Below the pieces are notes generated by a model, which was given only the letters and a program-made list of their open reading frames with translations, had not been told where the DNA came from and made no database searches. Made by a program: the position numbers and the translations under genes. Shown one piece after another: positions 35,495 to 43,226 of a stretch of 43,226 nucleotides of DNA; the first letter of the stretch is position 1; the number at the start of each line of letters is the position of its first letter. The stretch lies in NCBI GenBank assembly GCA_014238335.1, contig JABABI010000059.1, forward strand, positions 1-43,226. Reading direction: 5' to 3'. The stretch is from Fuerstiella sp. (GTDB taxonomy: Bacteria; Planctomycetota; Planctomycetia; Planctomycetales; Planctomycetaceae).

Positions 35495-37096
35495 ATGTCT
35501 GTTATGCTGGAACCACCCACGAACAGGGACGCTCCGGAAGCGGAAGAAACTCTGCCGGACGCGTCTGTACTTGAAGACAAGACGCCCGAATGGTGTCGTA
35601 TGTCTGCAGCCGTCCCGGCCTTTCTGCTGGTACTGGGACTGGTCCTGATGGTGTTCGCAAATCGACCGTTGTGGCACTCAGACCTCTGGGACCACATCAA
35701 CTACGGTGAACACATCCTGAAACATCACATCGTTTCCAGGACGGAACCACTGGTGACCTTGGCCGAAGGAATGCCAACCGTCAATTCGGCATGGCTGTCA
35801 CAGGTGGGCATGGCGTTTCTGTCTCGCACCAATGGGCTCGGACTGCCAGCACTGCAGTTTCTCCATGCTGCTTTGATCGTGATTTCTCTGGCTGCTGTTG
35901 GTTACACCGTGACAAAACGCGCCAGTTCTGCGGCCTTCGGGATTCTGAGCTGTGCCATTTTTCTGGCCGTTAACTGGCAGCAGTTTCTGATTGTTCGCCC
36001 ACAGTCCGTCGGTGTGGCATTCTTCAGCGTTGTGCTGGCCGTGCTGGCGACCGGAGGGATTCGACATCGCTTTTCGTGGTTTGCGCTGCCGCTGATTTTC
36101 GCGGTCTGGGCGAACTGTCATGGTTCATTCGCGGCAGGACTTCTTCTGATGGGACTATTTGTCGTCGGCCACGTCGTCGACGTCCTCTTCAGAACACGAT
36201 CAATCTCCCACGCGATTCGAAATCGACAAACGATGCAGCTCGTGTTGCTGACTCAACTGTGTGCCGCCGCCGCTTTACTGAATCCCAGCGGCCTGGCGAT
36301 CTATCACGAGGTTCTTCGCGTTGGCAGCCATCCAAATATTGGCACAATGTACGAATGGGACCCTCTCACTCTGAGAATGCAACAGGGACAGATGGCTGCC
36401 GGTGCCGCGTTGCTTCTGCTGCTGACACTCAGGGTCAGTCCGCGACGACTTCGCGCCACTGAAATGCTGCCACTGCTGGTCACAGGTGGAATGGCACTGT
36501 GGTCCGGCCGAATGCTGAACTGGTTTGCTCCGGTCTGTGCCGTGGTCATCTGCGTACACGCGGCCGCAGCATGGCGGGGCATGCGAAACATCAAACGTCG
36601 CACACTTCCCTATCGCCGCACTGGGTTGTGGACGGTTGTCAGCCTTGGCCTCTGCTGGATCTTTTTCGGCTTCACTTCGCTGGGGCTGCAGACGCTCCAC
36701 GGCAGGACTCCGGAGATCCGACGTTCGTTATCCAAAGGCACTCCCATCGAGCCGCTGGAGTACCTGAGCAGTCTGGAAAACGTGCCTCCGGGAATCGCCT
36801 TCATGCCGGCCGAATGGACTGGGTTCCTGACTCGGTTCGGTCCCCCGAAGCTGAAGCCGATGGTCAATCTGCACGTGCACGTCATTCCGGAACAAGTCTG
36901 GACAGACTACGTTCGGCTGATTGACGGCCCCGCTGACTGGGACGGACTGCTGGACCGCTACGGAATTAACTTCGTCATTGCAGACAAGATCGGTAACGCG
37001 CGTCTGATTCAGAGCCTCCGCGAGAGCCCTGACTACGAAACAGAGTATGAAGACGTTCAGGCGGCCGTCTTTGTTCGAATCAACACGATCCACTGA
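35495..37096 (+). CDS. Polytopic membrane protein of unknown function (GT-C-like layout)
   Basis: From the ATG at 35495 (AGGGG 7 nt upstream) the product is 533 aa; an ATG at 35444 has no ribosome binding site. About ten hydrophobic segments are visible, the first being AAVPAFLLVLGLVLMVFA. A short loop after it contains PLWHSDLWDHINYGEHIL, with Asp/His residues placed like the first periplasmic loop of GT-C glycosyltransferases. That is a resemblance of layout only. The C-terminal 150 residues are soluble and include FMPAEWTGFL and LDRYGINFVIAD. It is followed after 51 nt by another unknown gene, suggesting an operon. Confidence 0.75.
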   Translation: MSVMLEPPTNRDAPEAEETLPDASVLEDKTPEWCRMSAAVPAFLLVLGLVLMVFANRPLWHSDLWDHINYGEHILKHHIVSRTEPLVTLAEGMPTVNSAWLSQVGMAFLSRTNGLGLPALQFLHAALIVISLAAVGYTVTKRASSAAFGILSCAIFLAVNWQQFLIVRPQSVGVAFFSVVLAVLATGGIRHRFSWFALPLIFAVWANCHGSFAAGLLLMGLFVVGHVVDVLFRTRSISHAIRNRQTMQLVLLTQLCAAAALLNPSGLAIYHEVLRVGSHPNIGTMYEWDPLTLRMQQGQMAAGAALLLLLTLRVSPRRLRATEMLPLLVTGGMALWSGRMLNWFAPVCAVVICVHAAAAWRGMRNIKRRTLPYRRTGLWTVVSLGLCWIFFGFTSLGLQTLHGRTPEIRRSLSKGTPIEPLEYLSSLENVPPGIAFMPAEWTGFLTRFGPPKLKPMVNLHVHVIPEQVWTDYVRLIDGPADWDGLLDRYGINFVIADKIGNARLIQSLRESPDYETEYEDVQAAVFVRINTIH

Positions 37097-37147
37097 CACA
37101 CTGAACGTTTCGCCAATCGGACAGAACCGGAATTACGAGCAAATTAC

Positions 37148-38446
37148 ATGTCCAGAAATAACCGCACTTCGGTGAAAGCCACGTTAATCGTGCAGTCCCT
37201 GTTTGTCGCCGCGTTTGCCGTCGCGTGGTTTTTTCTTTCGCCAAACCAGCAGCATCGTATCGGGGCCGATTGGCAGTCCAGACGGCCGCTGGCCGACGTG
37301 AAGTTCACAAATCGCATCCCCGCGACGGTCTTACCGTTATACGACGACGCAGGCGTTGTGAGCGACGAGGACCTGGCAGCCGTTCTGACTAAAGTTCTGC
37401 CGCGATTCAGTCGCGAACAACTTCGTCCGAACTATGTCGAACACGCACTGCGGATCTGGGGCGCCGACATTGAATTTGAAAGCCCGGAGCTGATCTCGGG
37501 GCCGCAGATGGCGGAGTACCTTGTTGACACAGGGCAGTACCTTGCTTCCTGGGGGCAGGATACAGACCCCATTCTCGAAGCTGAGTCGGACGGCGTTCGT
37601 ATTCGCTGGGGGGCCGATGCGACTGCGTCCGTACATCACGATCATATGCTGGCGTCCATGGCCGAAGCCGGCGTGACGCTGGACACGCCTGTGTTTACTC
37701 CGGCCCGACAGACAACCATGGAGCAGATTCTATCAGAAGCGTTGCGAGACTTTCGACTGGACGAACGTGAAACCGAATGGTCCGTGATGGCATTTGGCCT
37801 GTATCTGGCTCCACAGCGAACAGCCTCGTGGCACAACGGTCAGGGACGACGAATCACTTTTGACATGCTGGCCGCGCGATTGATGAGAAAGCACCGCAAG
37901 AAGGGCGTCTGTCTCGGTACTCACCGAGTCTATTCGCTGATGGCACTACTGCGCCTTTCCGAGGAAAACGATGGGGAACTGCTGACGACCGCGACCCGTG
38001 ACAAAATCATGGAGTTCCTGCACGGCGCCAAAGAACTGATGATTGCGTCACAGGATCCCGATGGCTCATGGCCACCAAACTGGCATGAAGGCGCCGATGC
38101 CGCAGCCAACCGAGACCCGAACGAGAAAATGTACCGTCGAGTCATCGCGACCGGACACCATCTTGAATGGCTCGCCATTGCACCACGGGAACTGCATCCG
38201 CCTCACGAAGATATCGTGAAAGCAGCGCAGTGGGTTGTTCAAAATACGCTGAAAACCCCACAGGACCAGATTGACAGCAGCTATACGTTTTATTCACACG
38301 TCGGCAACGCCCTTGCGCTCTGGCGAAAGACATCCGTGCCGAACTTCTGGAAAACGTGGAGGAACACCCATCCAGCTGCGGAGCAACTGCCTGAGACTGC
38401 CCCGGAAACAGCAGAAAATGACGACGAAAACAAGGGCGGAGCGTAA
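37148..38446 (+). CDS. Membrane-anchored protein of unknown function
   Basis: The 432-aa protein has one N-terminal membrane segment (ATLIVQSLFVAAFAVAWFFLS), so the bulk is probably periplasmic. The C-terminal half contains helical stretches such as TRDKIMEFLHGAKELMIASQDPDGSWPPNW and AAQWVVQNTLKT. The QDPDGSW motif resembles the repeats of alpha/alpha-toroid (terpene cyclase/prenyltransferase-like) proteins. No catalytic signature was recognised. The tail is acidic. It lies 51 nt after the polytopic membrane protein and before a CheY-like gene, same strand. Confidence 0.75.
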   Translation: MSRNNRTSVKATLIVQSLFVAAFAVAWFFLSPNQQHRIGADWQSRRPLADVKFTNRIPATVLPLYDDAGVVSDEDLAAVLTKVLPRFSREQLRPNYVEHALRIWGADIEFESPELISGPQMAEYLVDTGQYLASWGQDTDPILEAESDGVRIRWGADATASVHHDHMLASMAEAGVTLDTPVFTPARQTTMEQILSEALRDFRLDERETEWSVMAFGLYLAPQRTASWHNGQGRRITFDMLAARLMRKHRKKGVCLGTHRVYSLMALLRLSEENDGELLTTATRDKIMEFLHGAKELMIASQDPDGSWPPNWHEGADAAANRDPNEKMYRRVIATGHHLEWLAIAPRELHPPHEDIVKAAQWVVQNTLKTPQDQIDSSYTFYSHVGNALALWRKTSVPNFWKTWRNTHPAAEQLPETAPETAENDDENKGGA

Positions 38447-38572
38447 TTCAGCGCCATCGCGGAGATTCACTGGAAACGATCTGCAAATTTCATAACAATA
38501 AGGTGAGATTAGCTGCAGGGACGCCGGTTGACAGCGTGTCAGCCACAGGCCTCACGAACGAGGTACGTTGAA

Positions 38573-38980
38573 ATGGTCATTGAAACTCCCGAGCCTTACC
38601 AACTTCTCATTGCCGACGACAATCGCGCTTTCCGCGAAACTCTTCGTGAGCTTCTGGAACCCGGTTTGCTGTTGAGTATTCATGAAGTGGATTGCGGCGA
38701 AGCGGCCGTTGAATACTCACAGGAATTCCAGATAGACATCGTACTGCTGGATATGCACATGCGCGTGATGACTGGTCTTGAGGCGCTGCGACTCCTCAAG
38801 GATTTGAACGCTGTTCGGCCCTGTATTCTGATCACGTCTGAAGCCACGGACGAACTGCGAAAAGACGCGGAAGAGGCGGACGCTCATTCGGTCCTCAGCA
38901 AACCGGTCCGACGCCGCCAACTGTGCACTACGATAACAGCCGCGCTGGGGGAAGCCTATGACTCCCCGGCATCCAACTGA
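38573..38980 (+). CDS. CheY-like single-domain response regulator
   Basis: From ATG 38573 (GAGGT about 8 nt upstream) the product is 135 aa, a receiver domain only. Conserved residues are present: the acidic pair in LLIADDN, phospho-acceptor Asp in IVLLDMHM, the switch Thr/Ser in ILITSEA, and Lys in VLSKPV. There is no DNA-binding or enzymatic output domain, so it signals by protein contact. A TTG/GTG-started extension to 38528 is unlikely. No kinase is adjacent; the nearest in the window is the histidine kinase at 18649-20412. Confidence 0.92.
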   Translation: MVIETPEPYQLLIADDNRAFRETLRELLEPGLLLSIHEVDCGEAAVEYSQEFQIDIVLLDMHMRVMTGLEALRLLKDLNAVRPCILITSEATDELRKDAEEADAHSVLSKPVRRRQLCTTITAALGEAYDSPASN

Positions 38981-39094
38981 TGCTCGGAAAAGCTCGCGCG
39001 CCTTTGCCTTTCGTCGTGGTGCAACACCGAATATTTGATGAGGTGCGCGCCTGGAGGGCGCGAAGCACCCTGCAGCCGTTGTGGTGTCGCGGCC

Positions 39095-39110
39095 GGCAGG
39101 CAGGCAGGCA
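39095..39110. repeat. Tetranucleotide tandem repeat GGCA x4
   Basis: Four GGCA copies followed by a further GG, upstream of the ribosome binding site of the small unknown gene. Slippage here would change the frame of the longer 38980-started form but only the leader of the preferred form. Confidence 0.6.
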
Positions 39111-39138
39111 GGAAGCATTTTCCGGAGGGCATGTTGAT

Positions 39139-39684
39139 ATGAAGAATCTCGCAAGCCTTGTTCCGGCCGTCGGACTGGTGGCCGTCGAGTCATCGAATGC
39201 TCCGTCCGGCACGGTGGTCTTCCACGGTGGTGGCAGCACGGACCCGCGGGGTCACGGACGTCCAGTGTCGTTGATAGCCGCGGCGCGTGCGGTGCAGGAC
39301 GAGGTCTTTCGGCAGGCATTCAGTGGTGTGAGTCCATCGCGATGGAGAGCGCCATCACCGCTGCTGGCGCGGGCCAAGAAGAAAGTGCTGATGGACGCAC
39401 TCGGAAAACACGGTGTCAGCAATGAACGACTCGACGAAGTATCCTATGATTATCGCTGTAACGGGTCGGCGGGTGAAACCTGGAAACACTCCACCGCCAC
39501 CGCAACTGCCATCATTATGGAAGGAAAAGTAACCGGATTCACGATCACGAACGCCGGTGCGGGATACCTGATTGCGTCCCGGGTGAGCGTGGTCGGCTAC
39601 GGTGATGTTGAAGTGGAGGCAACAATCGAGTTCAGCAACGACTTCAAAACAAATGGCCGAGTCACATCGCTGACCGTTTTGTAA
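39139..39684 (+). CDS. Small protein of unknown function with GY-repeat-like C-terminus
   Basis: From ATG 39139, with GGAGGG 9 nt upstream, the product is 181 aa. The C-terminal part (VTGFTITNAGAGYLIASRVSVVGYGDVEVEATIEF... GRVTSLTVL) resembles the beta-rich xVTxITVTNxGxGY repeats seen in surface and phage-tail-like proteins. The N-terminus has a mildly hydrophobic stretch LVPAVGLVAV, not a convincing signal peptide. The open frame extends back to an ATG at 38980 overlapping the receiver stop; that longer form would pass through a GGCA tandem repeat and looks less likely. Function is unknown. Confidence 0.65.
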   Translation: MKNLASLVPAVGLVAVESSNAPSGTVVFHGGGSTDPRGHGRPVSLIAAARAVQDEVFRQAFSGVSPSRWRAPSPLLARAKKKVLMDALGKHGVSNERLDEVSYDYRCNGSAGETWKHSTATATAIIMEGKVTGFTITNAGAGYLIASRVSVVGYGDVEVEATIEFSNDFKTNGRVTSLTVL

Positions 39685-39689
39685 AGCGA

Positions 39690-39706
39690 CTGCGGTTGAC
39701 CCGCAG
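39690..39706 (+). terminator. Hairpin after the small unknown gene
   Basis: CTGCGG-TTGAC-CCGCAG, 6-bp arms and 5-nt loop, starting 5 nt after the stop codon. There is no U-tract, so it is a weak terminator candidate. Confidence 0.35.
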
Positions 39707-39834
39707 AGGATCCTGCACTCACACTCGACGTACGTTTCGTCGCTATTTTCGGCATCAGCATTGTTAAACATCCACGGTTCCGGCGTTTGAAGGTTGACCG
39801 GATGGTCGTTTGACTGTTGAATTCGCCATGGTCA

Positions 39835-39907
39835 GCCGCCGTAGCTCAGTTGGCAGAGCGATGCTTTCGTAAAGCATAGGTCATGAGTTCGAGTCTCATC
39901 GGCGGCT
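39835..39907 (+). tRNA. tRNA-Thr (anticodon CGT)
   Basis: A complete 73-nt cloverleaf: acceptor GCCGCCG/CGGCGGC, D stem GCTC/GAGC with AGTTGGCA loop, anticodon stem ATGCT/AGCAT with loop TTCGTAA (anticodon CGT, reading ACG), variable AGGTC, and T stem ATGAG/CTCAT with TTCGAGT. The discriminator is T and CCA is not encoded. The integrase gene ends 8 nt after it, so its 3' half is the likely attachment site. Confidence 0.96.
39875..39907 (+). other. Probable attachment site (att) in the tRNA-Thr 3' half
   Basis: Tyrosine integrases commonly recombine at the T arm and 3' end of tRNA genes, leaving the tRNA intact. The integrase gene directly adjoining this end points to it. A second copy of this sequence was not found in the window, so the far att site should lie beyond the right edge. 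Confidence 0.45.
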
Positions 39908-39915
39908 CTTTGTTT

Positions 39916-41124
39916 TCATTGGTCAAGTTGCCCTTCGGGGGCGTCAGGCTCCTCAGGCGTCAACTGAAGTGTCAACAAGGACGCTGATTTGTACCGTCTG
40001 AGATTCTCGACGGTCTTTTTTGCATTGATGCCGACGTAGAACTTCTCAGTAGTGTCAACACTGGCATGCCGCATCAGATCCCGCAGGATCATCGGCGGGA
40101 CAATCTGAGACCATCGCTGGCCGAATGCCCGCCGCAGGTCATGAGCAGACGCGAAAACCGGTTTCATGATCGGCTCCCCGTCCTCATCTTTGTCCGTTTT
40201 CTGGTCAACCTTCACACCAGCCCTCTCGCCGATTGCCACAAGCCAATCTGAAACGGTATCGACTCGCCTGCTAATGACGCCCTTCGGCCCACAGACATTG
40301 AATACGTGGCCTGTGCGGTCCTCTGGTGGCGTCCTCAGCAGGAACTCAGCAAACTCATCGACCACCGGATACAAGACGGTTTCGCGGTTCTTCTGGTCTT
40401 CGGAGTCAATCAACAGAAACACGTCGCCGTCGTCATCGACTTCAATCCTGATGCCGTCGGCCCACTGGTCCCAAGTCAACACCAGTGCCTCGCCAAGCCT
40501 AAGCCCAGACAACCACAGACCATTCAGCAGGTACTCCTGCGACTCAACCATGCAGGCCTCCACCATGCGGTCGAATTCCTCGCCCGTGACAGGCCTGCCC
40601 TTCATGTGCTTTTTGCGTTTCGCGGCATTCCGTTTCCTCGCAGGAAAAACCGGCATTGCTTTCAGATACTTCTGATCAACTGCCCACTTCAACGCGGTCT
40701 TCAGGTGTTGCATGTACTTGTGGACGGTCGCCGATGGCTTGCCATCACGTACCAATGTTTTTCGAAACCGGCCAATCCACGTTGTTGTGATCCTGGTCAG
40801 CTTATCCGGGTTCATTATGCTTTCGATGATGTTGAACGTCGCTGCGACATTCGTGCAGTAACTCTCTGACTCTTCATCGAAGTAGTTTTCGAAGAAGTCT
40901 TCGCGAAACGTCGACCACCGTACAACCCGCTTATGTACAAGGCCGGTGGCGTTGACTTCCGCTTGCCATTCCCCGGCACGTTTCACGGCTTCCCTCTTTT
41001 TCGTCGTCCGTGCTGACTTCTCGATGTTCTGCCCCGTCACTGGATCGGTGTACCGCAGGTACCAATACTTCCGCCCTCGGTCGACAACTATCACATTGAT
41101 TTCGTCCACGACAGCACCTTCCAT
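39916..41124 (-). CDS. Tyrosine recombinase / phage-type integrase
   Basis: The 402-aa site-specific recombinase has an N-terminal arm-binding part (VDRGRKYWYLRYTDPVTGQ), a SAM-like core-binding domain at about 80-170, and a catalytic domain. Catalytic residues seen are Arg in LSGLRLGEALVL, His-x-x-Arg in AHDLRRAFG, His in LMRHASVDTT and the nucleophile Tyr in EKFYVG. All are present, so it looks functional. No clear ribosome binding site precedes ATG 41124; a GTG 15 nt inside has GAAGG upstream. It is oriented with its 3' end to tRNA-Thr, so it probably catalyses integration there. Confidence 0.93.
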   Translation of the reverse strand: MEGAVVDEINVIVVDRGRKYWYLRYTDPVTGQNIEKSARTTKKREAVKRAGEWQAEVNATGLVHKRVVRWSTFREDFFENYFDEESESYCTNVAATFNIIESIMNPDKLTRITTTWIGRFRKTLVRDGKPSATVHKYMQHLKTALKWAVDQKYLKAMPVFPARKRNAAKRKKHMKGRPVTGEEFDRMVEACMVESQEYLLNGLWLSGLRLGEALVLTWDQWADGIRIEVDDDGDVFLLIDSEDQKNRETVLYPVVDEFAEFLLRTPPEDRTGHVFNVCGPKGVISRRVDTVSDWLVAIGERAGVKVDQKTDKDEDGEPIMKPVFASAHDLRRAFGQRWSQIVPPMILRDLMRHASVDTTEKFYVGINAKKTVENLRRYKSASLLTLQLTPEEPDAPEGQLDQ

Positions 41125-41359
41125 TCAAGACCACGCAGATCAGACGCTCGTGGCAACTCCTTGTTCATTTCCCGATTCACCAATTCACTCGGTTGATGAA
41201 AATACCACTTCTTACCTTGCGACGTGAAGAAAACCGACCAGGTATGCAGGTGCGAGCTGCTGCCTGGACGGCGATAATCCGGTTGACCTTACCCCCGTGA
41301 ACGGTGCCAGCGTTTATGAGAGGATCCAGACCGGGCGAAGCCCGGAAAGGATTTTTCAG

Positions 41360-41665
41360 ATGCCTAAGAAACGTTACGATGTTGATCAGATTATTCCCAT
41401 GCTGCGCCGTGCCGACGTGGAACTCGGTAAGGGCCGGAAGGTCCCTGAGGTTTGCAAGATGTTGGGGATTGTTCAGCAAACTTATTACCGCTGGCGGCAG
41501 AAGTACGGCAGCATGGCCCCGGAAATGGCCAAGGAGCTGAAGGCTCTTCAGAAAGAGAATTCTCAGCTGAAGAAACTGGTGGCGGACCAGGCTTTGGATA
41601 ACGCCATATTGAAGGAAGCCGCGAAGGGAAACTTCCAGGCCCCGAGCGACGTCGCCGCGCCGTGA
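41360..41665 (+). CDS. IS3-family transposase OrfA
   Basis: From ATG 41360 (GGAAAGGA upstream) the product is 101 aa, MPKKRYDVDQIIPMLRRAD.... It is a helix-turn-helix DNA-binding protein (VPEVCKMLGIVQQTYYRWRQKYG) with a leucine-zipper-like coiled coil (ELKALQKENSQLKKLVADQALDN split over two heptads). It recognises the element ends and is the N-terminal part of the OrfAB transposase made by -1 frameshifting in this family. The frame extends upstream to 41297 without support. Confidence 0.92.
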   Translation: MPKKRYDVDQIIPMLRRADVELGKGRKVPEVCKMLGIVQQTYYRWRQKYGSMAPEMAKELKALQKENSQLKKLVADQALDNAILKEAAKGNFQAPSDVAAP

Positions 41666-42546
41666 ATGAGGTACGTCGTAAACTGGGGCCCGATAACGTT
41701 TCACAGCGGCGTGCGTGTCGAGTGCTTGGCCAATCAAGGACGACGCAGCGCTACCAGCCGCGTCGTCCGGCTGATGAACGCAGGTTGATCAAGCAGATGC
41801 GAAGTATTGCCAGACGTCGCCATCGGTTCGGCAGTCCTCGGGTGTATCGCGAGTTGCGAGCCGATGGCTGGCATGTGAATCACAAGCGAATCGAGCGACT
41901 CTGGAGGGAAGAGAACATGCAGGTGCCTGCAAAACAGCACCGTCGCAGACGGTTACCTCGACGCGGCAGCGAAAACAGTTGCATCCGTCGATGTGCCCAA
42001 CACAAGGATCACGTTTGGTCGTACGATTTCGTTGCCGATCGTCTTGAAGACGGACGAAAGATCAGGCTGTTGGTGATCATCGATGAATTCACCCGAGAGT
42101 GCCTGGCCATCGAGGTTGCTCGATCGTTTACCGCAATGCAAGTCATAGACGTGTTACAATACTTGTTTGCCGTACGCGGATCGCCCAAACATATTCGTAG
42201 CGACAACGGGCCCGAATTCGTGGCCAGGAAGCTCACCAAATGGCTGAAACAAGCTGCTGTCGAAACGTTGTTCATTGCGCCAGGCAGCCCATGGCAAAAT
42301 GGTTACGTGGAGAGCTTCAATGGCAAGCTTCGTGATGAATTGCTCACTGGTGAGCTGTTTCTGAGTTTGGGGGAAGCTCGTTGGATAATTGACCGTTGGC
42401 AGCTTGACTACAACCACCATAGACTTCACAGTTCGATAGATTACCAGACCCCAGCGGCATTCGCCGCACGGTGTTCTTCTTCCGATCGGCCTACGGCCTC
42501 ACTCCAGAAGAACACCGGCCCCATGAACCCCGATTCTCTCACTTAG
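41662..42546 (+). CDS. IS3-family transposase OrfB (DDE integrase domain)
   Basis: The 294-aa catalytic part has an N-terminal HTH_21-like region (SIARRRHRFGSPRVYRELR) and an rve domain. The DDE triad is Asp in WSYDFVAD, Asp in IRSDNGPEF and Glu in GYVESFNGKLRDELL, all present. It starts at GTG 41662, overlapping the orfA stop (GTGA), or is expressed as an OrfAB fusion by -1 frameshift. The reading frame is intact to a stop 27 nt from the right end, so the element may still be active. Confidence 0.94.
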   Translation: MNEVRRKLGPDNVSQRRACRVLGQSRTTQRYQPRRPADERRLIKQMRSIARRRHRFGSPRVYRELRADGWHVNHKRIERLWREENMQVPAKQHRRRRLPRRGSENSCIRRCAQHKDHVWSYDFVADRLEDGRKIRLLVIIDEFTRECLAIEVARSFTAMQVIDVLQYLFAVRGSPKHIRSDNGPEFVARKLTKWLKQAAVETLFIAPGSPWQNGYVESFNGKLRDELLTGELFLSLGEARWIIDRWQLDYNHHRLHSSIDYQTPAAFAARCSSSDRPTASLQKNTGPMNPDSLT

Positions 42547-42578
42547 GTTGGTACTAAAATCGGGGTAAGGTCAACTGC

Positions 42579-43118
42579 TTAATTGCGTACCCTACATCTA
42601 GGCAAAGCTGCCTTGAGTTCTGCCAGCCCAGCATCCGTGATCTGAGTGCCGAAGAGGCTGAGTCCTCTCAGACTGGTAAGCCCCTTCAGGTGCGCCAGCC
42701 CTGTGTCTGTGATTTGCGTGTCGCGGAGGTTCAGGTTTGTCAGGCTGGTCAGGCCTTTCAGGTGCTCCAGTCCCGCATCTGTGATCTTCGTGTCGTAGAG
42801 GCTGAGCTGTTTCAGACCGGTCATCCCTTTCAGGTGCTCCAGTCCGGCATCCGTAACCTGCGGGCCGCCGAGGCTGAGATGTGTCAGGCTGGTCAGTTCT
42901 TTCAGGTGCTCCAGTCCGGCATCCGGGATCTTCGGGCGGTAAAGCATGACTGAAATGACCTCATCAGACTTTGTAGAGAGATGGACGAGGCCCCCTAGTT
43001 TTTTGATGGCAGCGACAGCGTCAGCCTGTGCTTTCGGCAACGGCTTCTGAGCGGGTGCCGATGCAGGCCCGCACATGAGTACGACGAGCGAAATTAACAA
43101 AACGAAAAACGGTTTCAT
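42579..43118 (-). CDS. Secreted leucine-rich-repeat protein
   Basis: From ATG 43118 (AAGGG about 9 nt upstream) the product is 179 aa. A signal peptide is clear (MKPFFVLLISLVVLMCGPASAPA). After a short linker (QADAVAAIKKLGGLV) come five leucine-rich repeats of 24 residues with the pattern TDAGLEHLKGLTSLTNLNLRDT, ending in the cap ALPRCRVRN. Such repeats form a curved binding surface; the ligand is unknown. The frame continues upstream to 43190 without a ribosome binding site. The IS3 element ends just after the stop codon and has not truncated the gene. Confidence 0.88.
   Translation of the reverse strand: MKPFFVLLISLVVLMCGPASAPAQKPLPKAQADAVAAIKKLGGLVHLSTKSDEVISVMLYRPKIPDAGLEHLKELTSLTHLSLGGPQVTDAGLEHLKGMTGLKQLSLYDTKITDAGLEHLKGLTSLTNLNLRDTQITDTGLAHLKGLTSLRGLSLFGTQITDAGLAELKAALPRCRVRN
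42605..42935 (-). repeat. Tandem 72-bp repeats encoding the LRR units
   Basis: The stretch contains about five 72-bp units, one per 24-residue leucine-rich repeat, with near-identical blocks such as TTCAGGTGCTCCAGTC at 42759, 42831 and 42903. This points to recent expansion or recombination between units. Confidence 0.75.
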
Positions 43119-43226
43119 GACTGTCCCTTTGTTTGAATTACTTGTCACGTTTACCACCACGCTTCCTCGGTCTCGTCCGCTCCCGGGCATAGCATGACGA
43201 GTTTCGGGGATGGGTGCAAAGAGTGG

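Larger units (their letters stand above)
41284..42573 (+). mobile_element. IS3-family insertion sequence (IS407-like), 1290 bp
   Basis: The ends are imperfect inverted repeats: TGACCTTACCCCCG at the left and CGGGGTAAGGTCA at the right, beginning TG and ending CA as in the IS3 family. OrfA and OrfB overlap by 4 nt with OrfB in the -1 frame. Length is normal for the family. No target-site duplication is visible: the 4 nt outside the ends are CGGT and ACTG. The right end lies 5 nt from the stop codon of the LRR gene. Confidence 0.88.
39908..43226. mobile_element. Probable integrative element, left end (right end outside window)
   Basis: Starting at the 3' end of tRNA-Thr there are a tyrosine integrase, an IS3-family insertion and a leucine-rich-repeat gene. 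This order is typical of a genomic island entering at a tRNA. Excisionase, replication or conjugation genes are not visible in this part. Whether the LRR gene is cargo or old chromosome cannot be told here. Confidence 0.45.

Noticed and set aside
41177..41737. Minus-strand frame of 186 codons
   Set aside because: It is antisense to the IS3 orfA and crosses the IS left end, so it cannot be an original gene.

Overview
The window looks like chromosomal DNA of a planctomycete (phylum Planctomycetota). This is inferred from several things together: a GspE-F-G-H-I-J-K pseudopilin cluster with very large, Asp/Gly-rich pseudopilins; a PhoH-PgpH-YbeY-CorC gene string; an SGNH-like protein with a Thr where the nucleophilic Ser should be; TDAGL-type leucine-rich repeats; and large proteins without recognisable families. 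Species cannot be named from the sequence alone.

Region 1 (1-18.4 kb, all minus strand) is a type IV pilus / type II secretion assembly cluster. In transcription order it runs: PilB-type ATPase, PilT retraction ATPase, a second GspE/PilB ATPase with MshEN-like N-terminal repeats, GspF/PilC platform protein, two GspG-like pseudopilins, then H-, I-, J- and K-like minor pseudopilins. The K-like gene runs off the left edge. H, I and J are joined by 1-4 nt start/stop overlaps. No secretin, major pilin, prepilin peptidase or PilMNO/GspLM gene is visible. A FixL/DctS-like histidine kinase lies just upstream on the same strand.

The cluster is interrupted at two places (2.85-4.0 kb and 10.28-10.81 kb) by dense arrays of small palindromes. 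They resolve into defined cassettes of 253-272 bp bounded by a 19-bp inverted repeat. The first array also contains an IS200/IS605-like Y1 transposase gene between two such cassettes; the second has cassettes without a transposase. This REP/RAYT-like system is the most interesting feature of the window.

Region 2 (20.9-35.0 kb) is housekeeping and mixed: an exported SGNH-like protein, an AddA-type helicase-nuclease without an adjacent AddB, the rRNA/tRNA methyltransferase RlmN, LutB-LutC of lactate oxidation without LutA, and the minus-strand string phoH - pgpH (c-di-AMP phosphodiesterase type) - ybeY - corC-like.

Region 3 (35.5-39.7 kb, plus strand) holds a polytopic membrane protein and a membrane-anchored protein of unknown function, a stand-alone CheY-like receiver, and a small protein of unknown function.

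Region 4 (39.8 kb to the right edge) is a mobile-DNA junction. A tRNA-Thr(CGT) gene is followed 8 nt later by the end of a tyrosine integrase gene, then a complete 1.29-kb IS3-family element and a secreted leucine-rich-repeat protein. This is probably the left end of an integrative element whose other end lies outside the window.
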